Shown: piece after piece, positions 51,045 through 60,133 of the stretch
Position numbering within the stretch: position 1 is the first letter of the stretch
Layout of the letters: each line of letters starts with the position of its first letter
From: a bacterium
Lineage (GTDB): Bacteria > Zhuqueibacterota > Zhuqueibacteria > Zhuqueibacterales > Zhuqueibacteraceae
Length of the DNA stretch: 64,000 nucleotides
Assembly: GCA_023150945.1 (NCBI GenBank)
Contig: JAKLJX010000016.1
Span: forward strand, 1-64,000
Reading direction: 5' to 3'
The notes under the pieces: generated by a model
The model's input: the letters and a program-made list of their open reading frames with translations, nothing else
Databases searched by the model: none
What the model was told of the DNA's origin: nothing
Position numbers and translations under genes: made by a program

Positions 51045-54017
51045 TTATCCCTTGATACACCCCAACGGCCGCAACTGCGCCACCTTTTTCGAGATGCCGG
51101 CGTAGTGGCAGGTATCCACCACGTCCGTCACGTCTTTGTAGGCTTCGGGAATTTCTTCGTCGATCGTGCCGCGGCTCGCGCCCATCACGTGAATGCCCTG
51201 CTCCGCCAATTCTTTTGCGATGTTGCGGCCGTGCGCGGTTTTCTTAGCCTTGTGGCGGCTCATGGCGCGGCCTGCGCCGTGGCAAGTCGAGCCGAAGGTT
51301 TGTTCCATTGCGCCCTCCGCGCCGACGAGAACGTACGAATAGCGGCCCATGTCGCCGGGAATCAAGACCGGCTGGCCGACTTCGCGGTAAGCCTCCGGAA
51401 TGTGCGCATGTCCCGGCGCGAACGCCCGCGTTGCGCCTTTGCGATGCACACAGACTTTCACCGGCATGCCGGCAAAGAGGTGATCTTCGAATTTGGCGAT
51501 GTTGTGCGCGACTTCATAAACCGTGCGCAGGCCGATGTACTTGGGTGCTTTGTTGATCGCCTTCGCAAACGCCTCGCGCGTCCAATGCGCGATCATCTGG
51601 CGATTGGCAAACGCGAAATTGATGGCGCAGCGCATCGCGCCGAGATAGTCTTGTCCCTCCGGCGAAGTGATCGGCGCGCAACACAACTGGCGGTCGGGCA
51701 GGGTGATGCCGTACTTGTGCACGGCGCTGTTCATCACGCCGAGATAATCATCACACACCTGATGGCCGAAGCCGCGCGAGCCGCAATGAATGATCACCGT
51801 GATCTGATTTTGAAACAAACCCAGCGCCGCCGCCGCCTTGGCGTTGAAAATCTGCGCGACATAGCCGACTTCGAGAAAGTGATTGCCGCTGCCCAGCGTG
51901 CCGAGCTGCGGCCGGCCGCGCTCACTCGCGCGCTTGGAAATCTTGTCGGGCAGCGCGCCCGGCATCAAGCCGTTTTCTTCGATGAACTCGAGATCATCGG
52001 GTTCGCTGTAGCCGTTCTTGATGGCCCACTGCGCGCCCTTGGTCATAATCTGTTCCAACTCATTCTGCGCGAGCTTGACTTTGCCTTCCGAACCGACGCC
52101 GGTCGGCACGTGATGAAACAGGGCTTTGACCAGCTCTTGCATCTTCGGCTTGACTTCATCTAGGGTCAGTTCCGAAGCCATCAGGCGGACGCCGCAATTC
52201 GAAACGACAAAGCCGTTGGCGATGAAATTATGATCCCGGTGCGCAACCGTGAAATCATAAACTTCTTCGTGGAACGGAATTGCTTCGAGCCGGATGATCC
52301 GGCTCCACACCATACCGCTTTCGCCGAGGCCGCGCGTCGCCTCGTTGCGGAATTCGTCGAACGTTACAAACGAATCTCCAATGCGCGCCGGCGTGACCCG
52401 GCCTTCATACAACGATCGTTCGAGAAAACGGCGATTGACGTGATCGCCGGTGAGAATTTCGTAGATTTCCTGTGGCGCAGCGCCGGCATGCCGCATTGCC
52501 GTGGCGGTTTCAGCGGCCGCTTCACGCATGCCCACGATGCCCGCTTTGTTTTTGAGATAGGCAACTGCCACATTTGCCAGCACACGGCGCTTGCGGTTGA
52601 ATTCAAAACCGATGCTGCCCCACAAATAAAGCAGGCTTTCGGTTTGCGAAGAAAAAACCAGCCGCAGACGATGTGAAACGCTGCCATCGGCATTCTTCTG
52701 TTCCTGGCGCGAGCTGATGGTGTTGGTCACGACACCAAAGCCTTGCAACAACCGGCTCAGATCTTCGAGAAAAGCGCGGCCGCTGGCAAGGTTGTTTTCA
52801 CGCTTGTTCATCGACAACATTGGCGTCATGAAATTGTGATTGCGCTCTGCGAAGGCGCGCGGCAAGGAAAGTTCGGCGCCGAAGAAGGCCGCCAGGAAAA
52901 GCCTTTGCTGCCAGCGCCGCGCTGCAAAGAGCCAGGCCGGCAGTTGATAATCTTGCGAGGCTTTGTTCCCCACCGGCGCGCCCAGCGCTGCCAGCAAGGC
53001 GGCAAAACTGCTGCTCACGACTTTGAAGGCATATTCACGCCGTTCGAATTCATACTCGTCATAAGCCGTCGTCATGCGATGGCGGCGCTCGCGCGCATAG
53101 ACGCGAGACGGTGTGAAGCCCAGCACCGCGACTTCGGCGCGCATCGTTTCCAAATCCTCGGGCTCACCGTAAAACCAGGTCGTGCCCTTGCCTTTGCCGC
53201 CGGAGAAATAAATCGTACCATCGCCAAAAACATAGCCGAGCAATTTGAGCAAATGCGGCAGTTGTGGCGCAGCAAGCCGCAGCGGCAAAAGCTCGCATGT
53301 CTTGAGCTGTTTCAGAATTTGGGCCAGCGCATTGCCGCTGGCGCCTTTGTCATGGATTGCGAGTACGGCGGTAATGTTTGCTTCCGAAACAAGAATTTTG
53401 TCATCAGGCGTTTCGTAGGGCACGCCCTCGAACGGATAGCGCGCGATGCGGTCACCCACTTGCAAACGGCGCAATTCGATCATGCCATCCGGCGTCCAAA
53501 ACGGGTGATCGGCCGTGGCGATGATTTCCCCGCCCGCCTCGCTGGTGAGACGATACACCGTCGTGTGCGGACTGCGCTTGAGATAACCCACGATTTCAGT
53601 CTCAGCATCGCGGCCGTCTGCGAAATTCTGACAACGCAAACTCGAACGCTGCCAACCATCTTCCATTTCGGCGATGGTGCGCGTGTAACCCAGCGCCGAC
53701 AACACCCGCGCGTCGCCCGCAAGGCAATTGATATCATATCCAACTCCGCCGGGCGAGATCACGCCGGAGTCGACATCGAACGCCGCCACGCCGCCGATGG
53801 GAAAGCCGTAGCCCCAGTGCATATCCGGCATGGCGAGCGAATAACCGACGATGCCCGGCAAATGCGCCACGTTCATGGCCTGCTGCGGCGCATTGTCGGC
53901 GAGAATGTGCTTGAGCATTTTCTCCGCGGCATAGACGCGCGCCGGCACCAGCATCTTGCCTTGTTGCGGAATCTCCCAGAGATAGTCGGAGATTTTCTTG
54001 AGTTTGATTTCAGACAT
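51045..54017 (-). CDS. rtcB: RNA-splicing ligase RtcB containing an intein
   Basis: This 990-residue precursor joins RNA 3'-phosphate or 2',3'-cyclic phosphate ends to 5'-OH in the mature form, using GTP and manganese. N-extein (1-97) ends PGGVGYDIN; C-extein (608-990) begins CGVRLMAS. Together they give a normal 480-residue RtcB. Metal and active-site motifs are present: GSGNHFLEV, HCGSRGFGHQ, GHAHIPEAYREV and the guanylylated His in STCHGAGR. No archease or RtcA gene is adjacent. It carries its own promoter. Confidence 0.96.
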   Translation of the reverse strand: MSEIKLKKISDYLWEIPQQGKMLVPARVYAAEKMLKHILADNAPQQAMNVAHLPGIVGYSLAMPDMHWGYGFPIGGVAAFDVDSGVISPGGVGYDINCLAGDARVLSALGYTRTIAEMEDGWQRSSLRCQNFADGRDAETEIVGYLKRSPHTTVYRLTSEAGGEIIATADHPFWTPDGMIELRRLQVGDRIARYPFEGVPYETPDDKILVSEANITAVLAIHDKGASGNALAQILKQLKTCELLPLRLAAPQLPHLLKLLGYVFGDGTIYFSGGKGKGTTWFYGEPEDLETMRAEVAVLGFTPSRVYARERRHRMTTAYDEYEFERREYAFKVVSSSFAALLAALGAPVGNKASQDYQLPAWLFAARRWQQRLFLAAFFGAELSLPRAFAERNHNFMTPMLSMNKRENNLASGRAFLEDLSRLLQGFGVVTNTISSRQEQKNADGSVSHRLRLVFSSQTESLLYLWGSIGFEFNRKRRVLANVAVAYLKNKAGIVGMREAAAETATAMRHAGAAPQEIYEILTGDHVNRRFLERSLYEGRVTPARIGDSFVTFDEFRNEATRGLGESGMVWSRIIRLEAIPFHEEVYDFTVAHRDHNFIANGFVVSNCGVRLMASELTLDEVKPKMQELVKALFHHVPTGVGSEGKVKLAQNELEQIMTKGAQWAIKNGYSEPDDLEFIEENGLMPGALPDKISKRASERGRPQLGTLGSGNHFLEVGYVAQIFNAKAAAALGLFQNQITVIIHCGSRGFGHQVCDDYLGVMNSAVHKYGITLPDRQLCCAPITSPEGQDYLGAMRCAINFAFANRQMIAHWTREAFAKAINKAPKYIGLRTVYEVAHNIAKFEDHLFAGMPVKVCVHRKGATRAFAPGHAHIPEAYREVGQPVLIPGDMGRYSYVLVGAEGAMEQTFGSTCHGAGRAMSRHKAKKTAHGRNIAKELAEQGIHVMGASRGTIDEEIPEAYKDVTDVVDTCHYAGISKKVAQLRPLGCIKG
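52197..53726 (-). mobile_element. LAGLIDADG-type intein inside rtcB
   Basis: This 510-residue intein occupies RtcB residues 98-607. Splicing blocks are visible: Cys1 in CLAGDARVL, block B TADHPF (71-76), and the C-terminal blocks VYDFTVAHRDHNF and FVVSN followed by Cys+1. A DOD-type endonuclease sits in the middle (LLGYVFGDG at 162-170, with a second helix FLAAFFGAEL). Insertion is at GVGYDIN/CGVR, in the metal-binding loop of RtcB, a site where inteins are known in archaeal RtcB. The frame is intact, so splicing is expected. Confidence 0.93.
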
Positions 54018-54271
54018 GATGACACCGCCTGACCAGAACTGGTTCGTGAGGAGGTGAGCGAAGGAACTCGATGCGGCGGGAATATAGCGAGAAAAAAGCG
54101 CGAGATCAAACGTGAAAATGCCGTGTCAACGAGCGGCTGGATAGCGTGACAGAAAACAGCCATGACCAGCGGCGATGGCGTGGCACTGCCGCGCGGCAGG
54201 GCAGAATTCATGCTGACCAACGCCACCGTGTCACCGCTGCCAAAATGCGGCAGCGCTGTGGCGTCCAGAGA
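54018..54271. other. rtcB upstream region
   Basis: There is no gene here. On the minus strand it contains the rtcB promoter (54081-54109), and the rest is unremarkable GC-rich sequence up to the terminator of the DUF4397 gene. Confidence 0.5.
54081..54109 (-). promoter_or_regulatory. promoter of rtcB
   Basis: On the minus strand TTGATC (complement of 54104-54109) and TATATT (complement of 54081-54086) are 17 bases apart. The start of transcription would be about 57 bases before the ATG. Confidence 0.6.
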
Positions 54272-54308
54272 ATAAAAAAAAGCGGCTGAGCATGCGCCCA
54301 GCCGCTTG
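54272..54308 (-). terminator. Rho-independent terminator of the DUF4397 gene
   Basis: Read on the minus strand, AGCGGCTG ... CAGCCGCT forms a strong stem and is followed by TTTTTTTTATT. It lies about 50 bases after the stop codon. Confidence 0.88.
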
Positions 54309-54359
54309 ATATGTCAAACCCTCCTGGAAGCTATTTCTTCCCGGCGCGGCCATTTGGCC

Positions 54360-57300
54360 TTATTTCATCAAGACCATCTTGCGGACGGCCTTGAAGTCAC
54401 CGGCTTGAATCCGGTAGAAGTACGTTCCGGAAGGCAAGCCTTGCGCGTCGAAGGTGAAAGAGTGCCGGCCGGCATTGAAGGCGCCGGAGGCGACCAGCGC
54501 GACTTCGCGGCCCTGGGCATCGAACACCTTGAGCGTCACGATCTCCGGCGACACCAGATCAAAGGAGATCGTGGTCGAGGGGTTGAAGGGATTCGGATAA
54601 TTCTGCGACAGCGCATACGACTGGATCACTTGCGGCACGTCATCATTGACATCGGTGATCGGCGGATCCGGGAAGGCCAGCATCTGGCCGCTCGGCAACG
54701 CCGCCATCAACAACAAGCCGGCGCCGCTGCGATTGGCCTGACGATCCAGGAAGCCGGAAGCATACACCACCGCCGACTGGCCGCCATAGCGCGCGAGATT
54801 GGCGATGAACCGCACCAACGGCGTGCCGTTATCCGGATCGGTCAGATCGAGGAAGTAGTCGGCTGCCGGCACGGAAAGATAGCCGGAAATGTCGCCGTAT
54901 ACCAGGTCATCCACGAGTTTGCCCACACCCACCGCCACGACGTCGACTCTGGGCGCGTCGGTGGAGCCATGCACCACGACGAGATCGATATTGCCGGGCG
55001 CAGAGCCGGTCTTACGAATGCCGTCGTAGAGGAACAGGGTGAAGCCGGTATCCCGGCCTTCGGGATTGGCCGCGAACTTCGTTGGATCCAGCACGCCGCT
55101 GGCGATCGCAACGTAGGTCTCGCCCGGCTGCAACGTCACGGTGAAGGTCTTGAGCGCTTCATTTACCGAGGTGCTGGTGCTGGGTGCCACCGCGATGCTG
55201 AGCGGCACGCCTGCCGGCGCATCGATGAAGGGCGTGGCGCGGCGGAAGCTGAAGTTATCGAGCAAGAGACCGCCATTGAGATACACGTCAACGCGCGCAG
55301 CCGCAGCGTCGGCGGAGTTGTGAATCACTTGCAGCCGCGCCGTGGTCAACTGCGGCAGCTCCACCACGGTGCCGTTGGCCAGCACGGCGATCAGCCCGAA
55401 AGCTTTGCCGTTCTGATTGGCGGCGGGATTCAGGAAGCCGGAAGCCAGCACGGCCAGCGAGGAGCCGGCGAGGCCGCTCAAATCCGCCTGGAAAGCCGCG
55501 ACGAGGGTGCTGTTGTCCCCGCCCGGGGTGATATCGAGCGTGTACTTGCCGGCCGGCACGGAGAGGTAGCCGGTCAGGTCGCCATACTTGGCGTTGTCCA
55601 CCAGCGTGGCCACACCGCGTGCGATGACATCAACCGTGGGCGCATCCGTGGCGCCGTGCAGTGCAAAGAAATCCACCTGATTGGGGTTGTTCGACTTTTC
55701 ACGCGCAGCGGCTTGGGTGAAGAGGGTGAAGCCGATGCTCACGCCGTCGGGATTGGCCGCGAACTTGGTCGGATCCAGCACGCCGTTGGCAACCGCGATG
55801 TAGGATTTGCCCGCTGCGAGTGTCACTTCGAAAGTCGCCAACGCTTCGGCGACGGAGGCGCTGGTGCCGGGCGCGACCGCAATGCTGAGCGGCACGTCCG
55901 CCGGCACCTCGACGAAGGGCGTGGCGGTGCGGAAGGCAAAATCATTCAACAGCAAGCTGCCGTTCACATAGACATCGACTTTCTCGGCCGCGGGATCAGC
56001 CGCATTGTGAATCACCTGCAAACGCGCCTTGTCGCTCAGGACCGGTAATTCGATTACCGTGCCATTGGCCAGCACGGCGATCAATCCGAAGCCCTTGCCG
56101 TTCTGGTTGGCGGCGGGATTGAGGAAGCCGGAGGCGAGCACAGCCGCCGAGCCGCCCGCCAAGCCGCTGAGATCAGCGACAAAAGAGGCAACGATGGTTG
56201 CGTTGTCGTTGCCGGGCGTGAGGTCGAGCGTGTAGGAAGCGGGCGGAACCGAGAGATACCCGGTGACGTCGCCATACTTGGCATTGTCCACCAGCGTGGC
56301 AACACCGCGCGCGATCACATCGACGGTGGGCGCGTCGGTGGCGCCGTGCACCGCGAAGAAATCGACATTGCCGGCGGCGGTGGCCTGCTCGCGCGCCTCA
56401 GCCTTGGTAAACAGGGTGAAGCCGATGTTCACGCCGTCGGGATTGGCGGCGAATTGCGCGGGCGCAAGCACACCGTTGGCGATGGCGATGTAGGACTTGC
56501 CGATTTCCAACGTCACGTTGAAGGTGGCCAGCGCCTCCGCGACGGAACTGCTGGTGCCGGGCGCGACTGCGATGCTGAGCGGCACGTTCGCCGGCACCTC
56601 GACGAAGGGCGTGGCAGTGCGGAAAGCAAAATCATTCAACAGCAGGCCGCCATTCACATAGACATCCACACTGGCAGCGGCCGGATCAGCAGCATTGTGA
56701 ATCACCTGCAGCCGGGCATTGCCGACCCGGGGAAACTCGACGACCGTGCCGTTGGCGAGCGCCGCGATCAAGGTGAAGGCTTTGCCGTTCTGATTCACGG
56801 CGGGATTGAGGAAGCCCGAGGCCAACACCACGGCCGAGCCGCCCGCCAAACCGCTGAGATCAGCGCTGAAGGAAGCAACAACATTCGAATTGTCGAAGCC
56901 GGGCGTCACATCCAAAGTGTACTTGCCGGGTGGCACCGAAAGATAACCGGTCAAATCACCATACTTCGCATTATCAACCAAGGTGGCGACACCGCGCGCG
57001 ATCACGTCCACGGTTGGCGCATCGGTGGCGCCGTGCACCGCGAAGAAATCGACGTTGCCGGCGGCAGTTGCCTGCTCACGCGCTTCGGCTTTGGTGAAAA
57101 GCGTGAAACCGATGCTCAAACTGTCGGGATTGGGAGAGAACTGGCCGGGATTCAGTACGCCGTTGGCAATCGCCACATAGGTCTTGCCGTTCTCCAGCGT
57201 CACATTGAAAGTGGCGAGCGCCTGCGACACGGAGGTGCTGGTTCCCGGTGCAACGGCGATGCTGAGCGGCACGCCCGCCGGGACATCCACGAACGGCGTG

Positions 57301-58169
57301 GCCGTGCGAAATGCAAAGTCGTTCAGCAGCAGACTGCCGTTCACATAGACATCGACCTTCGCCGCCGCGGGATCAGCGGCATTGTGAATCACCTGCAACC
57401 GTGCGGTGCCGATTTGCGGAAACGCGACCACTGCGCCGTTCGGCAACGCGGCATACAAACCGAAGGCGGCACCGTTCTGGTTGGCAGCGGGATTCAAGAA
57501 GCCGGAGGCGAACACCACTGCCGCGCCGCCCGCCAAGCCGCTCAAGTCGGCATTGAAGGAAGCCACGACCGTGCTGTTATCGCTGCCGGGCGTGACGTCG
57601 AGCGTATAAGCCGCGGGCGGCACGCCGAGATAGCCGGTCACATCGCCGTACTTGGCATTGTCGACCAACGTGGCCACGCCGCGGGCAATCACGTCCACCG
57701 TGGGCGCATCAGTGGCACCGTGCACCGCGCGGAACTCGACCTTGGCCGGATCCTGCGCGCTTTCGCGCATGCCATTGCGCAGGAACAAGGTGAAATTGGT
57801 GTTGCCGCCGTCGGGATTGGCAGCGAAGCCAGAGGCATCCAGCACACCATTGGCAATCGCGACGTAAGTTTCACCGGCGTTCAGCGTCACGGTGAAGTTC
57901 TTGAGCGCCTGCGCCGCCGAGGTACTGTTGCCCGGCGCCACCGCGATCTGAATCGGCGTTCCCGCCGGCGCATCGATGTACGGCGTGGCGGTACGGAACG
58001 CGAAATTGTCCAGCAAAATGTGGCCATTGAGATACACGTCAACGCTGGCAGCGGCGGGATCAGCGGCGTTGTGAATCACCTGCAGCCGCGCGGTCTGGCT
58101 CAGCGCTGCGCTCGTCATGGTCACGAGGGAGAAGATCGCCAACAACCCAGACTTGCTCCACTTCTTCAT
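54360..58169 (-). CDS. secreted multi-DUF4397 protein with type IX sorting domain
   Basis: This 1269-residue secreted protein has a signal peptide (MKKWSKSGLLAIFSLVTMTS) and five tandem repeats of about 229 residues, each starting ARLQVIHNAAD and containing two DUF4397-type beta domains (first with VDVYLNG, second with VHGATDAPTVDVIARG). The end is a FlgD-like type A sorting domain: LSQNYPNPFNPSTTISFD, then GLPSGTYFYRI and VRKMVLMK. That domain sends proteins through the type IX system to the surface. AGGAGA precedes the start. Function of DUF4397 is not known; adhesion or surface-layer roles are guesses. Confidence 0.92.
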   Translation of the reverse strand: MKKWSKSGLLAIFSLVTMTSAALSQTARLQVIHNAADPAAASVDVYLNGHILLDNFAFRTATPYIDAPAGTPIQIAVAPGNSTSAAQALKNFTVTLNAGETYVAIANGVLDASGFAANPDGGNTNFTLFLRNGMRESAQDPAKVEFRAVHGATDAPTVDVIARGVATLVDNAKYGDVTGYLGVPPAAYTLDVTPGSDNSTVVASFNADLSGLAGGAAVVFASGFLNPAANQNGAAFGLYAALPNGAVVAFPQIGTARLQVIHNAADPAAAKVDVYVNGSLLLNDFAFRTATPFVDVPAGVPLSIAVAPGTSTSVSQALATFNVTLENGKTYVAIANGVLNPGQFSPNPDSLSIGFTLFTKAEAREQATAAGNVDFFAVHGATDAPTVDVIARGVATLVDNAKYGDLTGYLSVPPGKYTLDVTPGFDNSNVVASFSADLSGLAGGSAVVLASGFLNPAVNQNGKAFTLIAALANGTVVEFPRVGNARLQVIHNAADPAAASVDVYVNGGLLLNDFAFRTATPFVEVPANVPLSIAVAPGTSSSVAEALATFNVTLEIGKSYIAIANGVLAPAQFAANPDGVNIGFTLFTKAEAREQATAAGNVDFFAVHGATDAPTVDVIARGVATLVDNAKYGDVTGYLSVPPASYTLDLTPGNDNATIVASFVADLSGLAGGSAAVLASGFLNPAANQNGKGFGLIAVLANGTVIELPVLSDKARLQVIHNAADPAAEKVDVYVNGSLLLNDFAFRTATPFVEVPADVPLSIAVAPGTSASVAEALATFEVTLAAGKSYIAVANGVLDPTKFAANPDGVSIGFTLFTQAAAREKSNNPNQVDFFALHGATDAPTVDVIARGVATLVDNAKYGDLTGYLSVPAGKYTLDITPGGDNSTLVAAFQADLSGLAGSSLAVLASGFLNPAANQNGKAFGLIAVLANGTVVELPQLTTARLQVIHNSADAAAARVDVYLNGGLLLDNFSFRRATPFIDAPAGVPLSIAVAPSTSTSVNEALKTFTVTLQPGETYVAIASGVLDPTKFAANPEGRDTGFTLFLYDGIRKTGSAPGNIDLVVVHGSTDAPRVDVVAVGVGKLVDDLVYGDISGYLSVPAADYFLDLTDPDNGTPLVRFIANLARYGGQSAVVYASGFLDRQANRSGAGLLLMAALPSGQMLAFPDPPITDVNDDVPQVIQSYALSQNYPNPFNPSTTISFDLVSPEIVTLKVFDAQGREVALVASGAFNAGRHSFTFDAQGLPSGTYFYRIQAGDFKAVRKMVLMK
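54670..58091 (-). repeat. five tandem copies of a 687-base coding repeat
   Basis: Repeat starts lie at 58091, 57404, 56717, 56027 and 55340 (minus strand), giving periods of 687, 687, 690 and 687. Inner copies 2-4 are nearly identical over long stretches; copies 1 and 5 are more divergent, copy 5 most of all. This is typical of unequal crossing-over that keeps the middle copies alike. Confidence 0.9.
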
Positions 58170-58452
58170 GTTCTCTCCTATAAGACTTAGGAATGAATGG
58201 ATTGGAATAAAACACGGACGGAGCGAGCGGAAATGGAACCGAGGAGTTGCTCGCCCTGCTGCAACACACTACGCCCATGCCTGGCATTACCCTGCCGCAC
58301 GCCGCAATTTCTTCAGGAATCAGGCCAATGACGCAGCCTGCCATCGTGACGCGGAGGGGTGAACAGGCCGCCCGGCGCGCGCCACACATGGAATTTGCTT
58401 GCAAGTGAGAAGGAGTTTCCTAGACTGGGGCGAGACAGGAATTCGGACGAAC
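58170..58452. other. divergent intergenic region
   Basis: It lies between the DUF4397 gene (minus) and the sigma factor gene (plus). It holds the AGGAGA ribosome site of the former. No gene and no convincing promoter boxes are seen in either direction. Confidence 0.45.
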
Positions 58453-59058
58453 ATGCAGACCATGAGCGACAGTCCCGATCGACAACTCATCACCGCTCTC
58501 CACGCCGATGATGCCCGCGCCTTCCGCGCGCTCTACGATTCCTATTATGAGCCGCTTTATCGTTTTCTCTGGCGCAAAACGCGCGACCGGGAAACCGCCC
58601 TGGATTTGATTCAAGAATTATTCACTCGAATATGGCACAAACGGCGGACGCTGGCGGCGGACAAACCGCTGCGGCCGCTGCTCTATCGCATCGCCAACAA
58701 TCTGGCCATCGACCATCTGCGCCGCAAAACCGTGCGGCAAAGCACGGTTCCCGAAGCAGAGGCGGAGGCTATAGCCGACACCTCCGCCCATCCGGAAGAC
58801 CGGGAGTTGCAGGGCGAATTCGAGCGCGCCCTGCAGCAGCTCCCGGAAGGCCAGCGCCAGGTGTTCACGCTCAGCCGCTTCGAAGGCTTGAAATATGCGG
58901 AGATTGCCGCGCTGCTGGAGATTTCGGTCAAGGCCGTGGAAAAACGCATGTCCCTGGCGCTCAAAACACTGCGGCAAAATCTCGCCCACCTGCTCACCCT
59001 GGTGCTCGGCGTAAAAATAGTGAAAACGTGGGTAGAGTTTTTTTCGGCTCATTCGTAG
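58453..59058 (+). CDS. ECF sigma factor (FecI-like)
   Basis: This 201-residue sigma-70 family factor has region 2 (FRALYDSYYEPLYRFLWRKT ... LDLIQELFTRIWHKR) and region 4 (LPEGQRQVFTLSRFEGLKYAEI) with the helix-turn-helix AEIAALLEISVKAVEKRM. It belongs to the type encoded just before FecR and a TonB-dependent receptor, as here, and would be released by FecR when the receptor binds its ligand. ATG 58462 is an alternative start. Confidence 0.92.
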   Translation: MQTMSDSPDRQLITALHADDARAFRALYDSYYEPLYRFLWRKTRDRETALDLIQELFTRIWHKRRTLAADKPLRPLLYRIANNLAIDHLRRKTVRQSTVPEAEAEAIADTSAHPEDRELQGEFERALQQLPEGQRQVFTLSRFEGLKYAEIAALLEISVKAVEKRMSLALKTLRQNLAHLLTLVLGVKIVKTWVEFFSAHS

Positions 59059-59107
59059 TATCGAATAACAGAAAAGAACCGAAATCCGTTCGAGACCATG
59101 TTGACCA

Positions 59108-60124
59108 ATGAGCATAATTGACTACAACAAACTGATCTCTCTCCACTTGAGCGGCGAGATTTCGCGTGAAGACGAGCAGGCCCTGCAGCAGTGGCTGGCG
59201 GCCGCGCCCGAAAATCGCGCGGTCTTCGCCAAGTTGGAGAAGATATGGCGCGCTTATCAACCGCGCGAGCCGGACGACATCCCGGACCGCGAGTTGGTAT
59301 GGTCGCGCCTCGAGCACAGCCTGCAACTTCAACCGGCGGCGCAGCCACCGGCCTTGCTGCACGCGGATCATCCTGTGACCAGGAAATCCTGGTTCAGTGA
59401 CAACTATTTCCGCGCCGGCCTGCTCGCTGCCGCTGCAGCGGCCTTGTTTTTCGTTTACACGACGCTGCAATCGCCCGCGACCTGGCAAACGCATGCCACG
59501 GGCTACGCACAAACAGAAACTCTCGAGCTGCCCGATCATTCGCTGGTTCGCCTCAACGCCGGCAGTGAGATTCGATTTGCGCGAGAGTTCGCGGACTCCG
59601 TGCGGCTGGTGGCGTTGCAGGGCGAGGCCTTTTTCGAAGTCGTGCCGGGAACGCGGCCGTTCGTGGTGAAGACGCCGCATGCGGAAATCCGCGTCCTGGG
59701 AACGAGCTTTGACGTGTACGCACGCGGGGAGAAAACGGAAGTCATTGTCACGGAAGGCTTGGTGCAACTGAGTGCGGCGACCGCCGTGGACCGTGGTCGC
59801 GTGCTGCTGCATGCCAATGAGAAAAGCAGCGTACGCGCCCACCACGCGCCCGCGCCGGCCGAGGTGGTGAATGCCGATTATCTCATCGGCTGGCTGCACA
59901 ATCGTTTCGTTTTCCACAAAACGCCGCTGGCCGAGGCGGTGGCGGAAATCGAGCGGCGCCACGCGGTGCATATTCGTCTGGTGGATGAAGCGCTCGGCAA
60001 CTTGACCATGTCCGGCGCGTTCGAGGATCGTTCCACTGATTCGACTTTGCAGGCCTTTTGCCTCGCGCTCAATTTGAACGTGGCGCGCGAGGGCGACACG
60101 TATCTCATTTTGCGGCGGGACTGA
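59108..60124 (+). CDS. FecR family anti-sigma/signal-transfer protein
   Basis: This 338-residue protein has an N-terminal cytoplasmic segment binding sigma (LHLSGEISREDEQALQQWLA), a membrane helix at about 101-119, a periplasmic FecR domain (DHSLVRLNAGSEIRF, GEAFFEVVPGTRPFVVKTPH, EIRVLGTSFDVYA), and a C-terminal DUF4974/STN-like domain that contacts the receptor. It starts 50 bases after the sigma gene and 10 bases before the receptor gene. Confidence 0.93.
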   Translation: MSIIDYNKLISLHLSGEISREDEQALQQWLAAAPENRAVFAKLEKIWRAYQPREPDDIPDRELVWSRLEHSLQLQPAAQPPALLHADHPVTRKSWFSDNYFRAGLLAAAAAALFFVYTTLQSPATWQTHATGYAQTETLELPDHSLVRLNAGSEIRFAREFADSVRLVALQGEAFFEVVPGTRPFVVKTPHAEIRVLGTSFDVYARGEKTEVIVTEGLVQLSAATAVDRGRVLLHANEKSSVRAHHAPAPAEVVNADYLIGWLHNRFVFHKTPLAEAVAEIERRHAVHIRLVDEALGNLTMSGAFEDRSTDSTLQAFCLALNLNVAREGDTYLILRRD

Positions 60125-60133
60125 ACGCTTGCC

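Noticed and set aside
54670-58091. Regular repeats considered as a CRISPR array
   Set aside because: The period is 687 bases and the repeats are protein-coding; no short repeat-spacer pattern exists anywhere in the window.
54306-58190. Two long plus-strand frames (580 and 614 codons) opposite the DUF4397 gene
   Set aside because: They mirror the repeats of the real gene on the other strand and have no signal, start site or family.
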